DNA of 64,000 nt. Origin: Alteribacter populi (GTDB taxonomy: Bacteria; Bacillota; Bacilli; Bacillales; Salisediminibacteriaceae). The position numbers and the translations under genes are program-made. How positions within the stretch are numbered: the first letter of the stretch is position 1; every line of letters begins with the position of its first letter. Below, one piece after another: positions 51,676 through 58,350 of this stretch. The stretch covers positions 2,192,368 through 2,256,367 of the forward strand of contig NZ_KZ293963.1 in the NCBI RefSeq assembly GCF_002352765.1. The letters run 5' to 3'. The notes under the pieces are model-generated. The model was not told the origin of the DNA. It ran no database searches and saw nothing but the letters and a program-made list of their open reading frames with translations.

Positions 51676-52356
51676 TTATTGCTGTTTTGTTTGCACACCT
51701 AAAACCGCTAATAAATCTTTCATTGAGTCGAGCATGACATCAGGTTCAAAGCTTTCCAAGTACTCTCTACCCTTAATTGACCAAGCAACACCGGCAGTTT
51801 TAGTACCCGCGTTTTTCCCACCTAAAATATCATGCTGACTGTCTCCGATCATCATGGCCTTTTCTGGCAAACTCCCTAATTGATTGAGTGCTTTTTCCAA
51901 AGGCTCCGGGTGAGGCTTGTACTGCTCAACATGATCCAGCGCAACTACCACTTCAAAAAACTGATCTAACCCCATCAGCTTCAAGCCTTTAATCGCCGTA
52001 TCACTACGCTTCGTAGTCACAATTGCAAGCTTATATCCCTGCTTGCTCAACGTCTCAACTGTTTCATACACACCTTCATATTCACTAACCAGCTCCTCAT
52101 GCTTTTCATGATTAAATGCCCGGTACGTTTTAGTCATTTCATCGATCCGTTGTGAATCAAGCTTTTCAAATGTTTCCGATAATGGAGGACCAATAAAGTG
52201 AACAACGTCTTTCTCCTCGTATTCTCCAGGATAATACTTTTCCATCGTATGCATAAAAGATGCCACAATCAAGTCAATCGTGTTGATCAACGTACCGTCT
52301 AAATCAAATAATATCGTATCAACACTTTCCATTGTTTCATACTTGTTTTTACTCAT
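51676..52356 (-). CDS. ppaX: Pyrophosphatase PpaX
   Basis: PpaX is a HAD-family phosphatase that removes the pyrophosphate made when HPrK/P dephosphorylates HPr-Ser-P. The 226-residue protein has DLDGTLINT (Asp18 nucleophile, Asp20), VTTKRSDTA, KPHPEPLEKAL and GDSQHDILGGKNAGT, the four HAD motifs. Position next to lgt and hprK identifies it as PpaX rather than phosphoglycolate phosphatase. The ATG start at 52356 has only a distant GAGG; an internal ATG nine codons on is the alternative. Confidence 0.93.
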   Translation of the reverse strand: MSKNKYETMESVDTILFDLDGTLINTIDLIVASFMHTMEKYYPGEYEEKDVVHFIGPPLSETFEKLDSQRIDEMTKTYRAFNHEKHEELVSEYEGVYETVETLSKQGYKLAIVTTKRSDTAIKGLKLMGLDQFFEVVVALDHVEQYKPHPEPLEKALNQLGSLPEKAMMIGDSQHDILGGKNAGTKTAGVAWSIKGREYLESFEPDVMLDSMKDLLAVLGVQTKQQ

Positions 52357-52381
52357 CTCTGTTAATCATCCTCTCACATTC

Positions 52382-52436
52382 AAAATTGTGCGGGGACTGT
52401 CCCCGCACAAAAAGTTTGGGGGACAGTCCCCTGAAC
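52382..52436. repeat. REP-like element (copy 5)
   Basis: AAAATTGTGCGGGGACTGTC then CCCGCAC, with a second GGGGGACAGTCCCC palindrome at its right side. It lies 26 bp upstream of ppaX. Confidence 0.75.
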
Positions 52437-52456
52437 ATTAGTCCTCTGAAACATTT

Positions 52457-53410
52457 TTAAACGTTTTCCGAGTATGCTTCGTTGCTAGCTTCTTTCTTCT
52501 CAATCCGGTTCCAAATAAAGGCGACTGTTACCGTGAGAAGAATCGCGGTCACAAGTCTGATAAGAAGGAGTGGCCATAGTGGGATTCCGAGTGGTGCGAA
52601 GATGAGCGTATCTTCAACGACAGCGTGACAGGCAACTAGAAAGATAAAGACGAGGTAGAGGTCTTTCTTTTTTACACCGTCTTCTTTCACTGCCTGAATC
52701 ATCACCCCAGCTCCATAAGCTAAACCGAATGCCAGCCCTGACGCTAAGGTAGTCGATGTATTCTCATTGACTCCTAATACTTTAGTAAAAGGACGCATCC
52801 ATTTTGAAAACACATCGAGCCACTTTAGATCTTTCATTACTTGAACAAAAATCATAATTGGTATGACAATGGCAGCCAATTGAACAATCCCGAGCACAGC
52901 ACTTTCCATACCTTGCAATAAGATTGGTCCCATACCCGTAATCTCTTCTTGAGATGGACCCGAAACTAAACCATATGTGGCTGTTTCTCCTCCACCTTGC
53001 CAAACAAGATGAATAACCCAAGCTGAAGCAAGTGCAAGCCCAATCCTCACAAGAAGGACGACCCATACCTTTAACCCAACTTGTTTCGCTACAGCCGATT
53101 CTACAAAAAGATTATGAGAAAATGAAAGCATGACAGCTAAAATAAATACTTCTTTTACTGTCAATTCCATCGTGAGAATAGCTCCAATGGCTGCATACAA
53201 GTTAAGGACGTTCCCTAAGACTAGAGGGATCGCCGCTTCCCCCGATAACCCAATCACACTCATTAGAGGTGCCAGTAATCGAACAAGCCAATCCATCACC
53301 GGCGTATGACTGAGAATCGTCACAATTAATGTGATCGGAAAAATGATTTTTCCCAACGTCCAAGTCGTCATCAAGCCCACTTTCAAGCCTTTTTTCAAAG
53401 TTGTAAGCAT
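52457..53410 (-). CDS. yvoD: Nucleoside-recognition domain (Gate) membrane protein, YvoD-like
   Basis: From ATG 53410 (GGGGG seven bases upstream) the protein is 317 residues with about eight hydrophobic segments and two Gate-domain repeats: APLMSVIGLSGEAAIPLVLGNVLNLYAAIG in the first half and GVNENTSTTLASGLAFGLAYGAG in the second. The family is of uncertain transport function; relatives (SpmA/B) affect spore maturation. It sits between ppaX and lgt as in B. subtilis. The in-frame start at 53434 precedes the ribosome site. Confidence 0.9.
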   Translation of the reverse strand: MLTTLKKGLKVGLMTTWTLGKIIFPITLIVTILSHTPVMDWLVRLLAPLMSVIGLSGEAAIPLVLGNVLNLYAAIGAILTMELTVKEVFILAVMLSFSHNLFVESAVAKQVGLKVWVVLLVRIGLALASAWVIHLVWQGGGETATYGLVSGPSQEEITGMGPILLQGMESAVLGIVQLAAIVIPIMIFVQVMKDLKWLDVFSKWMRPFTKVLGVNENTSTTLASGLAFGLAYGAGVMIQAVKEDGVKKKDLYLVFIFLVACHAVVEDTLIFAPLGIPLWPLLLIRLVTAILLTVTVAFIWNRIEKKEASNEAYSENV

Positions 53411-53474
53411 ATGTTTCCCCCATCCCACTCTCACCGTTCAACTTATATTCTAAATGAACCATTTAATTTGTGAT

Positions 53475-53565
53475 CAAAAAGGAGGCCAAAAAGATCAGAG
53501 AAATTTACCGCAATTTTCCCCAAGCTTAATGGACTCTCTTGTTAATATACATGATCTTTCGTCTC
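53475..53565. repeat. Decayed copy of the TGTTCAAAAA-type element
   Basis: GATCAAAAAGGAGGCCAAAA and ATTTTCCCCAAGCTTAATGG resemble, in order, the element at 42343-42415, but the inverted ends are lost. Confidence 0.4.
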
Positions 53566-53644
53566 ACTTAACATTATCACAATAAACGTTATTCTTAAAG
53601 AATACAATGGGCTGCTTAAAACAAGTAGCATTTCATTATCTGGC

Positions 53645-53692
53645 ACTCTCTAAAAATAAAATAAGGCGCCAGAGGTGAATCTCCTGACGCTT
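53645..53692 (-). terminator. lgt terminator
   Basis: On the minus strand GCGTCAGGAG pairs with CTCTGGCGC (two wobbles, one mismatch), followed by CTTATTTTATTTTT. It lies just after the lgt stop. Confidence 0.75.
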
Positions 53693-53705
53693 TGCTTTTA
53701 CCATA

Positions 53706-54590
53706 CTATTTTTTCTTCTTCTTTTTATTACGGTTGCCGCTAGGTCCTGCTTTCTTTTTACTAGGAGACCGTGTGTCTTCCTCATCCAAGTAGCGCTTTT
53801 CAGCTAGCCCTTGTTTTCGGCGGTAAATTAAAACCACCACAGCTCCAACAATAAGAACAAGTGACATCACTTGCGCTGTCCTTAAGAGGTCAAAAATCAT
53901 TAAACTGTCTGTACGAAGTCCCTCGATGAAAAAGCGGGCGAAAGAATACCAGATCACATAGAAAAGGAACATTTCCCCTCGACGTAAATTGACGCGACGC
54001 AAGTATAGTAACAAGGCTATCCCTAGAAAGCTCCACAGGGACTCATACAAAAACGTCGGGTGGTAATAAGCACCGTTAATATACATTTGATTAATAATAA
54101 ACTCAGGCAGCATTAAATTTTCTAAGAACTGTCTGGAAACCTCGCCGCCATGGGCTTCCTGGTTCATAAAATTTCCCCAACGCCCCATTGCTTGGCCTAA
54201 TAAAATACCCGGCGCCGCAATGTCCATTATTTTCCAAAATGATAACCCACGTTTTTTTGCAAATACAAGGACGACAATCGCTGCCCCAATAAGGCCACCA
54301 TGAATGGCCAATCCTCCTTCCCAAATCGCAATGATTTGACCAGGGTTTTGAGCGTAATAATCCCACCGGAAAATGACGTAATAAAGCCTTGCCGATATGA
54401 TTGCAACGGGAAGAGCAATTAATAAAAGATCAGCGAACATATCTTTCGGCAAGCCTCGTTTCTTCGCCTCACTGTTCACTAAAAGATACCCAAGAAAAGC
54501 TCCGAAAGCGATCAATAGCCCATACCAATAGATCGTAATCGGCCCCAACTCAAGAGCAACCGGATTTAATGGTTGAATTGTTCCTACCAT
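53706..54590 (-). CDS. lgt: Prolipoprotein diacylglyceryl transferase
   Basis: Lgt adds diacylglycerol to the lipobox cysteine of prolipoproteins at the membrane. The 294-residue protein has seven membrane spans, and the conserved YWYGLLIAFGAFLGY, WEGGLAIHGGLIGA (His essential in the family) and the Lgt signature GRWGNFMNQEAHGG. The tail is Lys/Arg rich (KKKAGPSGNRNKKKKKK). ATG 54590 follows GAGGTGGG; the GTG three codons earlier is in that site. In the conserved hprK-lgt-yvoD-ppaX operon. Confidence 0.97.
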   Translation of the reverse strand: MVGTIQPLNPVALELGPITIYWYGLLIAFGAFLGYLLVNSEAKKRGLPKDMFADLLLIALPVAIISARLYYVIFRWDYYAQNPGQIIAIWEGGLAIHGGLIGAAIVVLVFAKKRGLSFWKIMDIAAPGILLGQAMGRWGNFMNQEAHGGEVSRQFLENLMLPEFIINQMYINGAYYHPTFLYESLWSFLGIALLLYLRRVNLRRGEMFLFYVIWYSFARFFIEGLRTDSLMIFDLLRTAQVMSLVLIVGAVVVLIYRRKQGLAEKRYLDEEDTRSPSKKKAGPSGNRNKKKKKK

Positions 54591-54615
54591 GTTTCCCACC
54601 TCGTTTTTTTATCTA

Positions 54616-54715
54616 TTAGAGGTTGTTCAAAAAAGTCAAGAACCATAGCCTACGAATATTTTCGAAATGTCGTCGTTTAATCCATAAGCTTAGATTTCCT
54701 CCAATTTGAACATGC
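54616..54715. repeat. TGTTCAAAAA-type element (hprK-lgt gap)
   Basis: Begins GTTGTTCAAAAAAGTCAAG and ends CCTCCAATTTGAACATGCAC, imperfectly inverted. It separates hprK from lgt. Confidence 0.45.
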
Positions 54716-54728
54716 ACTATTCTTCCCT

Positions 54729-55667
54729 TTAGTACTCCTCTTTATCTCCATCTTCAATGACATCATTCAATCGTTCGGTAAACTGCTGAGCTGCGTTAAT
54801 GCCCATACGTTTCAAGCGAAAATTCATTGCCGCCACTTCAATAATAACAGCTAGGTTCCGTCCTGGACGTACCGGAACCGTTATTTTCGGTATTTCTGTA
54901 TCAAATATTTTCATCTTTTCTTCATCAAGTCCGAGTCGGTCATATTGTTTCTTTTGATCCCATAACTCTAAATGGATCACTAAGCCGATTCTCTTGTAGT
55001 TTCGCACTGCTCCCGCACCAAACAACGTCATCACATTAATAATGCCGAGTCCACGAATTTCAAGAAGGTGTTTTATTAGATCAGGAGCAGATCCGACTAA
55101 TACACCGTCATGCTCTTGTTTAATTTCCACCGAATCGTCTGCAACAAGCCGATGCCCTCGTCTTACCAAGTCTAAAGCTGTTTCACTTTTACCCACACCA
55201 CTTGATCCGGTAATCATCACACCAATGCCATAAATATCAATCAACACACCATGGATCGCTGTCATTGGTGCTAGTTGCGTTTCTAAATAGGTTGTAAGCT
55301 GTGAACTCAATCTAGTAGTTGTTATTTTTGAAATAAGAATAGGTACTCCTACTTCATTTGCCGCATTAATTAATTCTGGCGGTGCTTCCATATCTCGAGA
55401 AAGGATGATACCCGGTGTATCATATGTAGAAAGCCTGTCCATCCGGTCTTTCTTATCCTCATCCGATAATTGACTAAAAAACGTCATCTCCGTTTTCCCT
55501 AATAACTGTATACGTTTGGCAGGATAATACGTAAAATAGCCTGCCATCTCCATACCTGGCCTTGAAATATCGCTAGTCGTAATTGCTCGGAAAACAATGT
55601 CATCATTCTCATTTACAAGCTCGAGATCAAATTCTTCAATCAATTCTTTTGCTGTTACTTTCGCCAT
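54729..55667 (-). CDS. hprK: HPr kinase/phosphorylase
   Basis: HPrK/P phosphorylates Ser46 of HPr and Crh at high fructose-1,6-bisphosphate and reverses this by phosphorolysis, the switch of CcpA catabolite repression. The 312-residue hexamer subunit has a Walker A GSSGVGKS at 154-161 and the HPrK signature EIRGLGIINV near 203-212. AGGAGG precedes the ATG. It leads hprK-lgt-yvoD-ppaX. Crh, its substrate, is also encoded in this window. Confidence 0.98.
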   Translation of the reverse strand: MAKVTAKELIEEFDLELVNENDDIVFRAITTSDISRPGMEMAGYFTYYPAKRIQLLGKTEMTFFSQLSDEDKKDRMDRLSTYDTPGIILSRDMEAPPELINAANEVGVPILISKITTTRLSSQLTTYLETQLAPMTAIHGVLIDIYGIGVMITGSSGVGKSETALDLVRRGHRLVADDSVEIKQEHDGVLVGSAPDLIKHLLEIRGLGIINVMTLFGAGAVRNYKRIGLVIHLELWDQKKQYDRLGLDEEKMKIFDTEIPKITVPVRPGRNLAVIIEVAAMNFRLKRMGINAAQQFTERLNDVIEDGDKEEY

Positions 55668-55823
55668 GAGTACAAAAACCTCCTATGCTCTACCTACCAC
55701 CATTATTCACAAATGCATAAATCTTACCCAATAAAATGAAGGTCTCCCCACTCCATTATGCGCAACCATTTCGAAACTAAATTTATTAACCCTCTCATTT
55801 TATCACAACTAAAAACCAATCAG

Positions 55824-55885
55824 AAGTTCAGGGGACTGTCCCCCGACAAAAAGTTCGGGGGACAGTCCCCGCACAATTTTGTGAA
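55824..55885. repeat. REP-like element (copy 6)
   Basis: GTTCAGGGGACTGTCCCCC and GGGGGACAGTCCCC, arranged around ACAAAAAGTTC, then GCACAATTTTGTGAAC. Located in the gap between yvlD and hprK. Confidence 0.75.
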
Positions 55886-55924
55886 CAAAAAAATCGTTGG
55901 CGAGAACACTCACCAACGGTTCTT
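55886..55924 (-). terminator. yvlD terminator
   Basis: On the minus strand CGTTGGTGA and TCGCCAACG form a 9-bp stem (one wobble), followed by ATTTTTTTG. Confidence 0.8.
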
Positions 55925-55939
55925 GTGATAAGCTATTTC

Positions 55940-56296
55940 CTACCTTTTTGTAATCGGATCTACAATAAAGGTATGGATGATGGCACTTAAAATGGCAAAA
56001 ATGATCGCTGCAACAATGGCCAAGCCAAATCCATCAATGTTAAATGAGTTCCCCATCAAAGCTTGCGTCAGCATTAACGTGATCGCATTGATCACAAATA
56101 AAAATAACCCAAGTGATAGGATCGTAATTGGCAGTGTTAACACGACAAGGATAGGCTTTACAACAAAATTGACGATAGCCAAGATAAAGCTGGCTAGAAG
56201 TGCCGCTGTAAAACCCTCCACTTCAAATCCGGAAAAGAAACCGGAGATGATAAGAAGTACGGCTGCATTGACAAGAATTTGCAGCAGCCACCCCAT
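55940..56296 (-). CDS. yvlD: Small four-span membrane protein (YvlD, phage-holin IV family)
   Basis: The 118-residue protein has four hydrophobic helices (about 5-25, 30-50, 55-80 and 90-112) and the VNFVVKPILVVLTLPITILSLGLFLFVINA core that defines the YvlD/PF04020 family. The function is unclear; it is co-regulated in Bacillus with envelope-stress genes. Its ATG touches the stop of yvlC (shared base), so the two are translated together. Confidence 0.93.
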   Translation of the reverse strand: MGWLLQILVNAAVLLIISGFFSGFEVEGFTAALLASFILAIVNFVVKPILVVLTLPITILSLGLFLFVINAITLMLTQALMGNSFNIDGFGLAIVAAIIFAILSAIIHTFIVDPITKR

Positions 56297-56493
56297 TAAC
56301 GGTTCACTTCCGTTTCATTCGGAATCACAAATACTCCGATAATATAAGCCAAGGCAGTCGCAACATTCCCAAAAATCAATGCGATAATCGCAATAATCCG
56401 TACAACCGTTGGATCGATGTTAAAATACGCTCCTATTCCGCCGCAAACACCGGCAAGCTTTCGATCATGTACAGTTCGGTATAAGCGTTTCAT
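56296..56493 (-). CDS. yvlC: PspC-domain membrane protein (YvlC)
   Basis: From ATG 56493 (GAAGGGAG upstream) the 65-residue protein is a single PspC domain: LYRTVHDRKLAGVCGGIGAYFNIDPTVVR with a following hydrophobic helix pair (ALIFGNVATALAYIIGVFVIP). PspC proteins are part of membrane-stress systems. A longer in-frame reading from 56595 adds an unrelated N terminus and is rejected. It lies 273 bp downstream of yvlB. Confidence 0.93.
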   Translation of the reverse strand: MKRLYRTVHDRKLAGVCGGIGAYFNIDPTVVRIIAIIALIFGNVATALAYIIGVFVIPNETEVNR

Positions 56494-56766
56494 TTTCCAC
56501 ACGCTCCCTTCATGATGTACTAGTAAATTTTCATAACCTTTAAAATGCATTATAGTGTCATTTAAAGAGAGGTTCACCCTCATCCTGCTTCTCATATTTT
56601 AGCGAACTGAACTTTCTCCATTTCTTGTCCATTTTAATGTAGCCTATCGCGAATTTTTTACCCGGATTTGTCATAACTCAAACGAGCTGCTGGTTTAATA
56701 AGAATGCAAAAGACTCCACTTGACCTTATACAGTAAGATTATAACCTTTACTAAAGGAACGTCGTC

Positions 56767-57882
56767 TTAATTTTTTATCGTAATTGAGCCAGTTGTTGCC
56801 TCTGCTTCCACGTAAAAAGAAGTTGTCGCTTCCTTATTTGCTAAAAACGACATCTGCTTGTTCGCCCAGTCTTTCTTTTCATCAATAACGGTAAGCTTCG
56901 GAAGGTCGCAATTTATACCGCCAACCGTCGTTTTTAAATCCCCTTCAACTTTCACATCATTAGGAACATTTACAACCACACTGCCAGTAGTTGTTTTAAA
57001 ATAAGCCCTTGACGCCTTCGGTTCAAGCAACGTATAGTTGATTGTTCCGTTGAGTGTTTCAACATCGACTACACCTTCAGAAGTGCTTATAGCAATCGTC
57101 CCATTGACTGTTTTTGCATCACAATGTTCCACAGAAAGCTTACTAACAGAGATTGTACCGTTCACTGTTTCCAGGCGAACATCTTTACCTTCAATTTTTT
57201 CAAAGCCAACCCGTCCATTTACTGTTTGGACTTCAAATGTCGACGCTTCAACAGATTCGCCACTCACTTTACCGTTAAAAGCATATAGCTTCACTCTGTT
57301 TAAATCAGCCTTTGGTATATAAATAATCGTATTTACTTTCATTGATTTTGACGGTGACTTCAATTTTAGTTTGTTTTCCTTTAGATCAAAAATAACTTCA
57401 TCAAGGAAAAAACGTCTTGCTTCATCAGCATCTTTGACTTTATACACTTTCACATTGCACTCTACGCGAATATCCTTTTCTTCCCAGGGACGAAAAGTGA
57501 CACTGCCATTTTCAACTGACACGTCGACATCCTGCACAGAAGCATTTGTATGCTGAAAAATATGTTCAATCTCAACTGACGACCCAAAATTAAAGTCTAG
57601 GTCAAACTCTTTAATTTTTTGAACAGCGTCTTCTACAAAGTCTGTAAAACGACTCGCAAAAGAATTCTGCCTCTCTTTCCCACGGTAGCCTTGAGCATTT
57701 CTCCAATCTACATCTTTAGATACTGCTCGTGTAGGAGAATCAGATACGGAAGGTTCCTCCTCCGTATCTGGAGTTGTCGTTTTATCATTTTCCTTCAATG
57801 CATTCAAAAGCTGTAAACCTTCATCAGTAGAAATCTTCCCATCTTCAATCATCTTTAAAATCATCTTACGTTCTTCTTGCAT
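56767..57882 (-). CDS. yvlB: DUF4097 beta-helix protein with SHOCT-like N terminus (YvlB)
   Basis: The 371-residue protein starts with a small SHOCT-like helical domain (EERKMILKMIEDGKISTDEGLQLLNALKE, about 3-31), then an acidic linker. A repetitive DUF4097 beta-strand region (about 110-371) with TVNGRVGFEKIEGKDVRLETVNGTISVS-like repeats follows. In B. subtilis yvlABCD is a sigma-W-linked envelope operon; the molecular role of YvlB is not known. AGGAGG precedes the ATG. yvlC and yvlD lie downstream on the same strand. I saw no yvlA copy. Confidence 0.92.
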   Translation of the reverse strand: MQEERKMILKMIEDGKISTDEGLQLLNALKENDKTTTPDTEEEPSVSDSPTRAVSKDVDWRNAQGYRGKERQNSFASRFTDFVEDAVQKIKEFDLDFNFGSSVEIEHIFQHTNASVQDVDVSVENGSVTFRPWEEKDIRVECNVKVYKVKDADEARRFFLDEVIFDLKENKLKLKSPSKSMKVNTIIYIPKADLNRVKLYAFNGKVSGESVEASTFEVQTVNGRVGFEKIEGKDVRLETVNGTISVSKLSVEHCDAKTVNGTIAISTSEGVVDVETLNGTINYTLLEPKASRAYFKTTTGSVVVNVPNDVKVEGDLKTTVGGINCDLPKLTVIDEKKDWANKQMSFLANKEATTSFYVEAEATTGSITIKN

Positions 57883-57965
57883 GAATAAACCTCCTCCAAA
57901 AAATATTATCTACTATGATCTTAATATGAATGTACGAAACTAAAAAGAAAAAGTTTCAGAAAAGA

Positions 57966-58176
57966 AAAACGCAAGCGCCTTGGCGTCGTGCGTCATAGGA
58001 AACTTGACTTATCACCAAAAAAGGCGAAAGTGACCTCGTAGCTGTCTCTTCCTCTGCTAGGCATGCTCCGATGTGTATCCGCCGAGAGAACCCGCAGCTT
58101 ATTCACGAAGTAATGCTAGGCGCTGGAGCTAGACATTGAAGCGTGGAACTTCATACTTTCCTAACTATTAAAAAAT
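57966..58176. repeat. Composite GCGCAAGCGCCT...GGAGCTAGACATTGAAGCG element
   Basis: This about 210-bp stretch starts CGCAAGCGCCTTGGCGTCGTGCG and ends with CGCTGGAGCTAGACATTGAAGCG, joining two pieces seen separately at 39227 and 39680. It has no ORF. It looks like the most complete copy of the family here. Confidence 0.55.
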
Positions 58177-58184
58177 CCTAAAAC

Positions 58185-58239
58185 TTCCAGGCAACAGTCC
58201 CCCGAATAAATTGTCGGGGGACTGTCCCCGCACAATTTC
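58185..58239. repeat. REP-like element (copy 7)
   Basis: CAACAGTCCCCCGAATAAA then TTGTCGGGGGACTGTCCCCG and CACAATTT. Its left half is decayed. It lies between yvlB and the uvrA terminator. Confidence 0.7.
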
Positions 58240-58247
58240 AACCTTCT

Positions 58248-58295
58248 TCCAGAAAAAGAAAAGACCGGTGACTGCATAAGCTAGTCACCGGTCAA
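58248..58295 (-). terminator. uvrBA operon terminator
   Basis: GACCGGTGACT (58263-58273) pairs perfectly with AGTCACCGGTC (58283-58293); on the minus strand TTTTCTTTTTCTGG follows. It lies 57 bp after the uvrA stop. Confidence 0.9.
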
Positions 58296-58350
58296 ATTTC
58301 ACATTTATTTTTGTGATCAAACTTTACATTAATTCAAAGTTGAACCGAAT

